A DNA stretch of 64,000 nucleotides from CAVQEG01 sp963711465. GTDB taxonomy: Bacteria > Bacteroidota > Ignavibacteria > OLB7. Of this stretch, positions 9,196-20,844 are shown one piece after another. The translations under genes and the position numbers were made by a program. The notes under the pieces are model-generated. The model was given only the letters and a program-made list of their open reading frames with translations. It was not told where the DNA came from and ran no database searches. Position 1 is the first letter of the stretch, and every line of letters starts with the position of its first letter. Location of the stretch: NCBI GenBank assembly GCA_963711465.1, contig CAVQEG010000001.1, forward strand, positions 3,100,001 through 3,164,000, read 5' to 3'.

Positions 9196-10050
9196 CTACG
9201 CTCCCTTGACGTCCGGACCGTTGACCGCCTCTTCCAGTTCGGGAAAGATCGTCGAGTGTTCGCGGATGACGTTGAGCAGGTAGGCGGCGCAGCTTGGATG
9301 CTGTCGATTGTGCGAGTCGCTGGTGCCGGCGGTGTGGGCGCCGATCGTAAAAATGGTGACCTTGTGGTGGCTGAGTCGGAAGTCCATCAACGCCTGCTGC
9401 AGATCGCGCGCGGTCTCCGCCAGATCGGCAAGCAGCGGGAAGTCGTCGCGGCGATGCAGCAGCTCGCGATAGGCCTCGGCACCGCTGCGGCCGGTGGCCT
9501 TCTCGGTCAGCTGCAGCATCAGTCGACGCAGGTTGTGCTCGCGTGCCTCCTCGTAATCGGCGACGAGCTGCTGGTGATACTTCGCCATGAAGTTGTCGAA
9601 CGTCGCTCCGGCCTGGACGGCTCCCTCCCAGTAGAACTGCTCCCGGTCCCGTTCGGCATCGTCCTCGACGCGCTCGATTCCGAGCAGGATCTCGATGACA
9701 CGGAACTGAGAGGACTGGAATCCGCTGGCCGGATGCAGGGCGTCGCGGAACTCAAGGTACCCCTGCTGACTCATGGTCATCAGCGGGTCGAACCCGTTGA
9801 GCGAGGTGCGGAGCACCACAGCGGTCCGGCGCAGACGCTCCGACGCCGCGCGCAGGTCCTCGGCGACCAGCGCCGCGATGGCTCCGCGGAGTTCGTAGAT
9901 GGCCAGGGAGAACCACAGTTCGAACGTCTGATGAACGATGATGAATTGCAGTTCATCGTGGGCGTCGGTCAGCGGCTGCTGCAGCGAGAGGAGTTGATCG
10001 AGCTTGATGTAATCCCAGTAGGTCAGTGGGGCGCGGTCGGTTGAGTCCAT
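9196..10050 (-). CDS. kynA: Tryptophan 2,3-dioxygenase
   Basis: Haem enzyme that opens the indole ring of L-tryptophan to N-formylkynurenine. 284 aa, a normal bacterial length. Visible signatures: LTYWDYIKLDQLLSLQ at the start, VHQTFELWF with the distal His, SQFRVIE, and SHHKVTIFTIG with the haem-ligand His. The start is the ATG at 10050; the frame to 10443 is a non-coding extension. No kynureninase or formamidase gene lies in the window, so the enzyme may feed kynurenine elsewhere (NAD synthesis or tryptophan breakdown). It is 127 bp upstream of coaBC on the same strand. Confidence 0.92.
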   Translation of the reverse strand: MDSTDRAPLTYWDYIKLDQLLSLQQPLTDAHDELQFIIVHQTFELWFSLAIYELRGAIAALVAEDLRAASERLRRTAVVLRTSLNGFDPLMTMSQQGYLEFRDALHPASGFQSSQFRVIEILLGIERVEDDAERDREQFYWEGAVQAGATFDNFMAKYHQQLVADYEEAREHNLRRLMLQLTEKATGRSGAEAYRELLHRRDDFPLLADLAETARDLQQALMDFRLSHHKVTIFTIGAHTAGTSDSHNRQHPSCAAYLLNVIREHSTIFPELEEAVNGPDVKGA

Positions 10051-10393
10051 GGTGCGAGGTCGAATGAATGAGCGGTTCGGGGGGGGATCCGACGCGGCGT
10101 TCGCGAGCGGACAGACGGTCAATATCCGCACGGCAGGAGGCTTACACAAGCGAGGCGACCGCGGTGGGTACCCCGGGCGAGGGGCGGATTGCGTCGGGTA
10201 CAGACGGCAGCCATCGGCGGCGTTGCGCCCGGCACCATCCGGGCGGAGGCGGCGTCGGTGCACGGCATCCGGAACGGGTGCGACTCGCCACCGACGGCAA
10301 CCGGACCACGGGCGGCGAGCGACCATCTGCACGACGCCTCGAGCGGGCGGCGAATGCGATACATGGCGACACAAGTCGAACGCGAGTGTTTGC

Positions 10394-10425
10394 TTGACTT
10401 GCGAGGGCGGGTCGCCGTACGTTTG
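10394..10425 (+). promoter_or_regulatory. rRNA promoter P1
   Basis: TTGACT (10394-10399), 18-nt spacer, then TACGTT (10418-10423), which extends to TACGTTTG and so also matches the TAnnTTTG -7 box of Bacteroidota sigma factors. It lies about 440 bp upstream of 16S. Confidence 0.55.
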
Positions 10426-10470
10426 TAATCCTCTGCCGCGCACGACGTCCGATTGGACGGCGGGTTCCGG

Positions 10471-10529
10471 AAAAAAAGAAGGGCATCGAAAGAAAAAGCT
10501 TGACTCGGGTTACCGAATCGCCGTAGGTT
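10471..10529 (+). promoter_or_regulatory. rRNA promoter P2 with A-tract upstream region
   Basis: Same architecture as P1: TTGACT (10500-10505), 18-nt spacer, TAGGTT (10524-10529). Two A-tracts (10471-10477 and 10491-10497), about two helical turns apart, sit directly upstream and resemble an UP element. An exact TTGACA at 10598-10603 further down has no good -10 partner. Confidence 0.55.
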
Positions 10530-10543
10530 AGATGCTCTTCGCT

Positions 10544-10582
10544 TCGCGACGCGCCACGCCAATGGGCGTCGCGAGTCTTTTT
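10544..10582 (+). terminator. Terminator-like hairpin in the rRNA leader
   Basis: Perfect 9-bp GC-rich stem (10544-10552 with 10566-10574), 13-nt loop, followed after three bases by five T. It starts only ~10 nt after the expected P2 start site and ~280 nt before 16S. TGCTCTTC at 10533 resembles boxA. The arrangement suggests attenuation or antitermination control of rRNA synthesis. Confidence 0.55.
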
Positions 10583-10661
10583 GGGGAGAGTGGTTCCTTG
10601 ACAACACGAGTGATCGAGCCATGACGGGCTGCAGCGAGAGCGCAGCTGGTGATGGATCGAT

Positions 10662-10712
10662 GAAGAGGAAAGACAACAGCAAGCACATGACGAGTAGCTA
10701 AGGTTCTCGTCG
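10662..10712 (+). other. 5' arm of the pre-16S processing stem
   Basis: Positions 10682-10712 pair with 12424-12455 downstream of 16S over about 31 bp, with the mismatches being G-U pairs plus one bulge. A second block, 10662-10673, pairs perfectly with 12488-12499. This is the expected RNase III-type stem bringing both ends of the 16S precursor together. Confidence 0.75.
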
Positions 10713-10785
10713 ATGCGACACTGCAGGTGCACTGACTGGTCGTCTCCGTACGACCGGTTGGGACCCTGATCCCACTACGAGCAGG

Positions 10786-10812
10786 CACTATGTATACATA
10801 CTATATATAGTG
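10786..10812 (+). repeat. AT-rich palindrome before 16S
   Basis: An inverted repeat with outer arms CACTAT and ATAGTG encloses GTATAC and a TATATATA-like core. It is strikingly AT-rich within a GC-rich leader, 48 bp before mature 16S. It may be a protein site or an unpaired RNA segment; no function is assigned. The rest of 10051-10860 shows no credible gene. Confidence 0.4.
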
Positions 10813-10860
10813 TCGGTGAACGGGACAGAAGCTTCGTGGAGTTCAAAGCATTTTGCTTTT

Positions 10861-12357
<1,497 letters not shown>

Positions 12358-12407
12358 AAGAGACCGAATGTCCCCTCACGGGGCGTTCAATCAGCTCTTC
12401 GAAGCAG

Positions 12408-12428
12408 CGCCGAACGTGTCGTTCGGCG
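12408..12428 (+). other. Spacer hairpin after 16S
   Basis: Perfect 9-bp stem (12408-12416 with 12420-12428) and a 3-nt loop in the 16S-tRNA spacer, overlapping the start of the 3' processing arm by a few bases. The two structures may be alternatives. Confidence 0.4.
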
Positions 12429-12499
12429 AGAGCCTTAGCCACTTGTCCATGTGCTCCGTGTCGATTACCCACGACGCGGGCGCCGGATCTTTCCTCTTC
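12424..12499 (+). other. 3' arm of the pre-16S processing stem
   Basis: 12424-12455 and 12488-12499 are complementary to 10682-10712 and 10662-10673 in the leader. The differences are transitions that keep G-U pairing, which indicates a maintained RNA helix. Confidence 0.75.
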
Positions 12500-12560
12500 G
12501 TATTCACTCGTCGGTTCAGTTTTCCAGGAAGGAACGCGTCGAGCGGTTCCTCGCACCTCG

Positions 12561-12635
12561 GGGCATGTAGCTCAGGTGGTTAGAGCACACGCCTGATAAG
12601 CGTGAGGTCGATGGTTCGAAGTCCATCCATGCCCA
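12561..12635 (+). tRNA. tRNA-Ile (GAT)
   Basis: Cloverleaf of 75 nt: acceptor GGGCATG/CATGCCC, D-loop AGCTCAGGTGGTTAGAGC, anticodon GAT at 12595-12597, T-loop GGTTCGAAGTCC. CCA is not encoded. Located in the 16S-23S spacer. Confidence 0.97.
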
Positions 12636-12700
12636 CACGTCAGGTGTCGTCCGGCCCGTCCGGACCGTGTCTCGCGCCATCGGCAGCCGTGCCGAGCCGA

Positions 12701-12773
12701 GGGTCCTTAGCTCAGCTGGGAGAGCGCCTGATTTGCATTCAGGAGGTCAGCGGTTCGATCCCGCTAGGATCCA
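12701..12773 (+). tRNA. tRNA-Ala (TGC)
   Basis: Cloverleaf of 73 nt: acceptor GGGTCCT/AGGATCC with one G-T pair, anticodon TGC at 12734-12736, T-loop GGTTCGATCCC. CCA is not encoded. Ile-Ala order in the spacer is the classic arrangement. Confidence 0.97.
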
Positions 12774-12878
12774 CACGATGTGGTCGCTCTGTCGACTGCA
12801 CCGAACAGTTCGTTGACAATCGAGATGATTCACGCCCCATGGCGTCGCGCAGCGACGTCGAGGTGTGCGTGAAGGCAA

Positions 12879-12930
12879 GATCGCAAGAGCAGATCACAAT
12901 GCTAGGTAGCATTACCGAGTCATGTCGACG
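12879..12930 (+). other. 5' arm of the pre-23S processing stem
   Basis: 12910-12930 is perfectly complementary over 21 nt to 15912-15932 after 23S, and GATCGCAAG at 12879-12887 pairs with CTTGCGATC at 15948-15956. This is the RNase III-type stem of the 23S precursor. Confidence 0.85.
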
Positions 12931-12958
12931 CCGTGTGGCGTCGCATGTCGGACTCGAA

Positions 12959-12986
12959 TTCCACACCCGCTTCGGCGGGAGTGGAA
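12959..12986 (+). other. Hairpin before 23S
   Basis: Stem of 6+5 bp with one A-A mismatch and a TTCG tetraloop, between the pre-23S arm and the mature 23S start. Probably a local structure of the spacer RNA. Confidence 0.5.
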
Positions 12987-13013
12987 CCGTGACCTGAGAT
13001 CAATCTAAAATTC

Positions 13014-15861
<2,848 letters not shown>

Positions 15862-15911
15862 ATTTTTTATTGATCTACGGTCGCGTCGACCCGATGTTCG
15901 TCCCCCACGTG

Positions 15912-15956
15912 CGTCGACATGACTCGGTAATGCTCCAGTGTTCTGCACTTGCGATC
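15912..15956 (+). other. 3' arm of the pre-23S processing stem
   Basis: 15912-15932 and 15948-15956 are exact reverse complements of 12910-12930 and 12879-12887. It lies in the 23S-5S spacer. Confidence 0.85.
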
Positions 15957-15992
15957 CCCCATTTGTCTCCCTCGATTGTCACTTGAAAGCTT

Positions 15993-16108
15993 TTTGGTGG
16001 TGCTGGCGTAGGGGAAACACCTCTTCCCATTCCGAACAGAGTAGTTAAGCCCTACAGCGCCGATGGTACTGCACTGGTAACGGTGTGGGAGAGTAGGTCG
16101 CCGCCAAA
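15993..16108 (+). rRNA. rrf: 5S ribosomal RNA
   Basis: About 116 nt. The terminal helix pairs TTTGGTGG at the start with CCGCCAAA at the end. Internal TTCCCATTCCGAACAGAG and GGGAGAGTAGGTCG are typical of 5S loops. Ends are approximate. Confidence 0.95.
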
Positions 16109-16118
16109 ATTTTCTTCC

Positions 16119-16156
16119 GAAGCCCCGCAGGTTCTCCTGCGGGGCTTCGTCGTTTC
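16119..16156 (+). terminator. rRNA operon terminator
   Basis: Perfect 13-bp stem (16119-16131 with 16136-16148) and a 4-nt TTCT loop, followed by GTCGTTTCTCCC, 10 nt after 5S. It lies between the rRNA operon and the convergent TMEM175-like gene. Confidence 0.85.
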
Positions 16157-16251
16157 TCCCCCGCCCGTCATTACCCTCGTCCCGGCTCGAGGTGCAATGG
16201 AAGCCCATTCCCTTGTCCCCCGCCCGTTCGAACCGCCGCGTTCGCCCGCTC

Positions 16252-16830
16252 CTACCGCTCCGAAAGAATCCGTTCGATCCGCCTGTCCGGCACCAGCCAG
16301 ACCAGCGCCACCCCGGCAAATATCGCCAGTGCCCCCAATGGCCAGACGAGCGACGTCGGAATCGCAATCAGGTACGCCACCGGCGACATCTTGCCCTTCC
16401 AGTTACGCCCCAACGCTCGCCTCAACAGCGAATCCGGACCCTGCGATACCATGATCTGCCGCGCGAGGATGTAATAGGCACAGGCAGCCATCAGAAGCAC
16501 GCAGCCGTAGAGCGCCAACGGCACCGACGCGAATTGATTCTCCCCCACCCAGCCCGTTGTGAACGGCACCAGCGACAGCCAGAACAGCAGATGCATGTTC
16601 GCCCACAGAATCGGTCCCGTCACATGCCGGACGGTATGAATCATGTGGTGGTGGTTGTTCCAGTAAATCGCCAGATAGACGAAACTGAGCACGTAGCTCA
16701 TCAGTACCGGCAGCACCGATGCGAGCGATGCGAGCGTCGCTTCGTGCGGCACCTTCAATTCAAGTACCATGATCGTGATGATGATGGCGATCATCCCGTC
16801 GCTGAAGGCCTCCAGGCGGCTCTTGTTCAT
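16252..16830 (-). CDS. TMEM175-family (DUF1211) potassium channel-like membrane protein
   Basis: 192 aa, starting at the ATG at 16830 with MNKSRLEAFSDGMIAIIIT. The R-x3-F-S-D-G motif in the first helix is the hallmark of prokaryotic TMEM175 proteins, in which FSD residues line the pore. About five to six transmembrane helices follow (VLPVLMSYVLSFVYLAIYW, LLFWLSLVPFTTGW and others), with the conserved NNHHHM loop after helix 3. The length fits the single-repeat bacterial form. Known members conduct K+ weakly selectively; selectivity here is inferred. Convergent with the rRNA operon. Confidence 0.88.
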   Translation of the reverse strand: MNKSRLEAFSDGMIAIIITIMVLELKVPHEATLASLASVLPVLMSYVLSFVYLAIYWNNHHHMIHTVRHVTGPILWANMHLLFWLSLVPFTTGWVGENQFASVPLALYGCVLLMAACAYYILARQIMVSQGPDSLLRRALGRNWKGKMSPVAYLIAIPTSLVWPLGALAIFAGVALVWLVPDRRIERILSER

Positions 16831-17032
16831 GCCCGTCCGTATGGTTTGGCGATTGACGTCGATCGACGATTGCGGAACGCCGATGCAACTCCGCGTTCGA
16901 TGGCACGCAAACATGCGAAATCGAAACGGACTCCACGGTCGTCTCCGCATCCGCGCACGATGTCCGCTGATTCCGATGCCCGTGGGGCAATGAAGAGTAT
17001 CTTCCGAGATCGCATCTGCCGTCTACCATCAA

Positions 17033-19501
17033 ATGCACACCCATCGATCCGTGATCGGCAAATCTGAATTTCCCGACGAGATGCGCAGAGCTCCCGGAGC
17101 ACCCGGCATCGCTCCCCGCTGGACCTCGAGCGCGAAGAGCGGTGTCGGAACGGCACTCGGCGAAGAACGCGGTGTCTGGTTCACCATCAGCCATGGGATT
17201 CTCAATGAGATTTACTATCCCCGGATAGACCAGGCCTGCACCCGCGACATGGGGTTGATCGTCACCGCCCGCGATGGATTCTTCTCCGAGGAGAAGCGCC
17301 ACACCCGCAGCGAAACGCGATGGGTCGCTGACGGCATCCCCGAATTCCATATCACCAATACCTGCCTTCACGGTCGGTACCATATCACCAAGGAAATCAT
17401 CGCCGATCCGAGACGCGAGGTCGTCCTGCAGCGGATCCGCTTCGTCGCCCACGCCGGCACCATCGCCGATTACCGGATATACGCACTGCTCGCGCCGCAC
17501 CTGAACGACGGCGGCGCAGACAACACAGCGTGGATCGGTGAAGCGAAGGGAATTCCAATGCTCTTCGCCGAACGCGACGGATCGGCGCTCGCACTCGCGA
17601 CCTCCACCCGCTGGCTGCACCGCTCCGCCGGCTTCGTCGGGACTTCCGATGGCTGGCACGACCTGCATGAGCATGGGACGATGCAGTGGGAATACGATCT
17701 CGCTGAACGGGGGAACGTGGCGTTGACGGGGGAATTGGAACTCATACCGACCGACGGCGCATGTCAGCTGGCTCTCGGATTCGGGAGGAATTCCCACGAG
17801 GCCGCACATCGCGCCGCGTCGGCGCTGTGGGACGGATACGAAGACTCGTCGGAATCCTACCGCAGCCAGTGGCAGGGTTGGCAGCAAACGCTTCGGGTCC
17901 CTGAGCCGGTCGACGCCGGGTCGCGCGACCTCTTCCGCACGTCGACCGCAGTGCTGCGAACCCATCAGTCGGAGCACGTGCCGGGCGGCATCATCGCCAG
18001 TCTCTCGATACCGTGGGGTTCGGCAAAGGGCGACAATGACCTCGGCGGCTACCATCTGGTCTGGCCGCGTGACCTGGTTGAAACTGCCGGCGCACTGCTT
18101 GCCGCCGGCGCCGTCGACGATGTGCGCCGCGTGCTCCGATACCTCGCCGTCACCCAGGAACCCGACGGGCACTGGCCACAGAATATGTGGCTCGACGGAA
18201 CGCCGTACTGGAATGGAATTCAGATGGACGAAGCGGGGTTCCCGATTCTTCTCGTCGAACTGGCCGCTCGTGACGGCGCGCTCGATGCCGACGCCGTCGA
18301 CCGCCTCTGGCCAATGATCCGAAGGGCCGCCGGATATATCGCTCGCAACGGTCCGGTCACCCAGCAGGATCGGTGGGAAGAGGACCCCGGCTATGCTCCG
18401 TTCACCCTCGCCGTCGAGATCGCGGCCCTGCTGGCGGCCGCCGAATTCGCCGACGAGCGCGAACCGGCCGTTGCCGTCTATCTGCGCGAAACCGCCGACG
18501 CGTGGAACGATTCAATCGAGCGATGGACGTACGTGCAGGCAACATCCCTCGCCGACGATGTCGGCGTCGACGGCTACTACGTACGCATCGCTCCGCCCGA
18601 GCAGGCTGACGCCGCCTCACCACTCACCGGCTTCGTCCCGATCAAGAACCGCCCACCCGGAGAGTCAGACGCGCCCGCCACCACCATCATCAGCCCCGAC
18701 GCCCTCGCGCTCGTTCGCTTCGGACTGCGATCGGCAGACGACCCGCGCATCGTCAATACCGTCCGAATGATCGACGCCACACTGCGGGTCGACCTCCCGG
18801 CCGGACCCGTCTGGAAACGGTACAATGGCGACGGATACGGCGAGCATGCCGACGGTGCTCCATTCGACGGCACCGGCGTCGGTCGACCATGGCCGCTGCT
18901 GACCGGCGAACGGGCCCACTACGAACTCGCCGCCGGACGCCGCTCCGTCGCTGAGTCGCTTTGCAACACGTTCTCGCGCTTCGCCAGCGACGGCGGACTC
19001 CTGCCCGAGCAGGTCTGGGACGGCGAGGAGATCCCCGATCGCGAACTCGCTCCCGGACGCCCTTCGGGTTCGGCAATGCCGCTCGTCTGGGCCCATTCGG
19101 AATACATAAAGCTCCGCCGTTCCCTCGCCGACGGTCACGTGTTCGACATGCCGCCGCAGCCCGTCGAGCGCTATCAGGTACTGAACGTCACCTCCGGATT
19201 CACCATCTGGCGCTTCAATCACAAATGCACCGAAATGCGGAAGGGAAGCACGCTGCGTGTGGAACTCCTTGCCGCGGCAACCGTGCACTGGTCGAGCGAT
19301 GGATGGAACCGCATCGTGGATACCCCGACGCGCGACACCGGTCTGGGAATATTCGTAGCCGATCTCGACACGGCGCACGCGCCGGCCGGCGCGACCGTCC
19401 GCCTGACGTTTCACTGGACGGACGGCAATACATGGGACGGCCACGATTATTCAATCCTCGTTTCAGTCGAAACACTTCCCGACCCGACGACCGACAAATG
19501 A
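17033..19501 (+). CDS. Glycoside hydrolase family 15 glucoamylase
   Basis: Releases glucose from the non-reducing ends of alpha-glucans. The N-terminal ~270 residues form the super-beta-sandwich typical of bacterial glucoamylase/glucodextranase (APGAPGIAPRWTSSAKSGVG, NEIYYPRIDQACTRDMG). The (alpha/alpha)6 barrel follows, with the general acid E400 in QMDEAGFPI and the general base E626 in LLTGERAHYELAAGR. A C-terminal beta domain ends the 822 aa. No signal peptide is seen, so it probably acts on cytoplasmic glycogen-like polymer. An ATG at 17081 is an alternative start. Its stop codon TGA originally overlapped the zwf start; an IS element now lies between them. Confidence 0.92.
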   Translation: MHTHRSVIGKSEFPDEMRRAPGAPGIAPRWTSSAKSGVGTALGEERGVWFTISHGILNEIYYPRIDQACTRDMGLIVTARDGFFSEEKRHTRSETRWVADGIPEFHITNTCLHGRYHITKEIIADPRREVVLQRIRFVAHAGTIADYRIYALLAPHLNDGGADNTAWIGEAKGIPMLFAERDGSALALATSTRWLHRSAGFVGTSDGWHDLHEHGTMQWEYDLAERGNVALTGELELIPTDGACQLALGFGRNSHEAAHRAASALWDGYEDSSESYRSQWQGWQQTLRVPEPVDAGSRDLFRTSTAVLRTHQSEHVPGGIIASLSIPWGSAKGDNDLGGYHLVWPRDLVETAGALLAAGAVDDVRRVLRYLAVTQEPDGHWPQNMWLDGTPYWNGIQMDEAGFPILLVELAARDGALDADAVDRLWPMIRRAAGYIARNGPVTQQDRWEEDPGYAPFTLAVEIAALLAAAEFADEREPAVAVYLRETADAWNDSIERWTYVQATSLADDVGVDGYYVRIAPPEQADAASPLTGFVPIKNRPPGESDAPATTIISPDALALVRFGLRSADDPRIVNTVRMIDATLRVDLPAGPVWKRYNGDGYGEHADGAPFDGTGVGRPWPLLTGERAHYELAAGRRSVAESLCNTFSRFASDGGLLPEQVWDGEEIPDRELAPGRPSGSAMPLVWAHSEYIKLRRSLADGHVFDMPPQPVERYQVLNVTSGFTIWRFNHKCTEMRKGSTLRVELLAAATVHWSSDGWNRIVDTPTRDTGLGIFVADLDTAHAPAGATVRLTFHWTDGNTWDGHDYSILVSVETLPDPTTDK

Positions 19502-19503
19502 AT
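19496..19503 (+). repeat. Left target-site duplication of the ISL3 element
   Basis: AAATGAAT, repeated exactly at 20837-20844. Eight bp is the usual ISL3-family duplication. This copy supplies the stop codon of the glucoamylase gene. Confidence 0.93.
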
Positions 19504-20836
19504 GGCTCCTTTGAGAAGTGAGTGGGTAGACGCGATCTTCAGCGGTCGAAGTCGTCCATCCCATACCCTCAAAGGCACCGCTCGTGGAAGATCTGTTTTT
19601 TCAGGCGCTCGGACTCCGTGATCCCTGGTACATCGAACGCATCGAGTTCGATCCGGATCGCAAATCGCTCGACATTTACCTGAACTTTCGTCGAGGCGCC
19701 AAGTTCCACTACCGAGACGAGGAGTCCGGCGTCGAAGGTGACTACGGTGCCTACGACACGCAGCTGAAGACCTGGCGCCACCTGAACTTCTTCGAACACG
19801 AGTGCCATCTGCACGCCTGGGTGCCGCGGCTGGATACGCCCGAGGGCAAACGACTGCTCACGCCGCCGTGGGCGGGCCACGGCAACGGATTCACACTGCT
19901 CTTCGAGGCACTGCTGCTACAGCTGGCCACGCACATGCCCGTGCACGCAGTCTCTCGATTGACGAACGTCTCAGACCACAAGATCTGGGCGATTCTCAAC
20001 GGCTACGTCTCTGCCGCACGCGAAGCCGAAGACTTCAGCGACGTAACCGAGGTCGGTGTCGATGAGACCTCGCTGAAGCGTGGACACAACTACATGACCA
20101 TCGCCGTCGACCTCGAACGGCGCCGCACGATCTTCGTCACGCCCGGCAAGGACAGCGAGACGATCAAGCGCTTTGCAGAGGACCTGACGGCACACGGTGG
20201 CTCTGGCGAGAACATCCGGACGGTCAGCGCCGACATGTCGCCGGCCTACGCCAAGGGTGTCAGCGAGCATCTTCCGAACGCCGAGGTGACCTTCGACCGC
20301 TTCCACGTGCTCAAACTCGTCAACGAGGCCGTCGATCAGGTGCGTCGATCGGAAGTCAAGACGCACCCGATCCTCAAGCGCAAGCGCTACTCATTCCTGA
20401 AGAACTGGCAGAACCTCACCCAGGAGCAGCGTGTCGAGATCGAGGAGCTCGAGCTCTCATCGCTGAAGCTCAAGACCGTGCGGGCACTGCACCTGCGCGA
20501 AAGCTTCCAGGATATCTACGAGGCCGAGAGCGTTGAGGACTTCGAGCTGCTGCTCGACAAGTGGTACTTCTGGGCGACGCATAGTCGCCTGGAGCCATTC
20601 ATCAAGCTGGCGAGGACCATCCGCAAGCACCGTGACGGAATCGTCCGATGGAAGCGCACCCAGGTGACCAATGGCATCCTCGAAGGCTTCAACTCGATCG
20701 TGCAGGCAGCCAAGCGAAAGGCACGTGGGTACAGCACAATGAAAACCTTCGAGATCATCACCTATTTGCTCACCGGGAAACTCGATTTCTCGGCGCTCAA
20801 CCCCAGCTATCTACCCACTTGATTTTTACAGGAGCC
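19504..20836 (+). mobile_element. Complete ISL3-family insertion sequence, 1,333 bp
   Basis: Bounded by 27-bp imperfect terminal inverted repeats (19504-19530 and 20810-20836; 21 of 27 match; outer ends GGCTCCT, inner ends AGTGGGTAGA) and an 8-bp target duplication AAATGAAT. It contains one intact transposase gene whose stop codon lies in the right repeat. The inserted position is inside an ATGA stop/start overlap between two genes, and both frames were regenerated. Intact ends and frame suggest a recent and possibly active copy. Confidence 0.95.
19584..20822 (+). CDS. ISL3-family transposase
   Basis: 412 aa from a GTG start; no better start exists. The DDE catalytic core is complete: D in EVGVDETS, D in VSADMSPAY, E in NGILEGFNSI, with the FDRFHVLKLVN segment characteristic of ISL3. 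The N-terminal region aligns in style with the ISL3 zinc-finger module, but the usual C-x2-C pairs are missing, leaving only one Cys in FFEHECHLHAWVPR. The gene is full length and undamaged. Confidence 0.95.
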   Translation: MEDLFFQALGLRDPWYIERIEFDPDRKSLDIYLNFRRGAKFHYRDEESGVEGDYGAYDTQLKTWRHLNFFEHECHLHAWVPRLDTPEGKRLLTPPWAGHGNGFTLLFEALLLQLATHMPVHAVSRLTNVSDHKIWAILNGYVSAAREAEDFSDVTEVGVDETSLKRGHNYMTIAVDLERRRTIFVTPGKDSETIKRFAEDLTAHGGSGENIRTVSADMSPAYAKGVSEHLPNAEVTFDRFHVLKLVNEAVDQVRRSEVKTHPILKRKRYSFLKNWQNLTQEQRVEIEELELSSLKLKTVRALHLRESFQDIYEAESVEDFELLLDKWYFWATHSRLEPFIKLARTIRKHRDGIVRWKRTQVTNGILEGFNSIVQAAKRKARGYSTMKTFEIITYLLTGKLDFSALNPSYLPT

Positions 20837-20844
20837 AAATGAAT
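20837..20844 (+). repeat. Right target-site duplication of the ISL3 element
   Basis: AAATGAAT, identical to 19496-19503. It supplies the ATG start of zwf (20839-20841). The last bases of the IS (AGGAGCC) now lie just upstream and may serve as a ribosome binding site. Confidence 0.93.

Noticed and set aside
10598..10626. Third rRNA promoter from an exact TTGACA
   Set aside because: Only ATGACG is found at 17 nt, too weak to call.
16760..18172. 470-codon open frame on -
   Set aside because: Antisense to the GH15 gene and to the start of the TMEM175 gene region; not protein-like.
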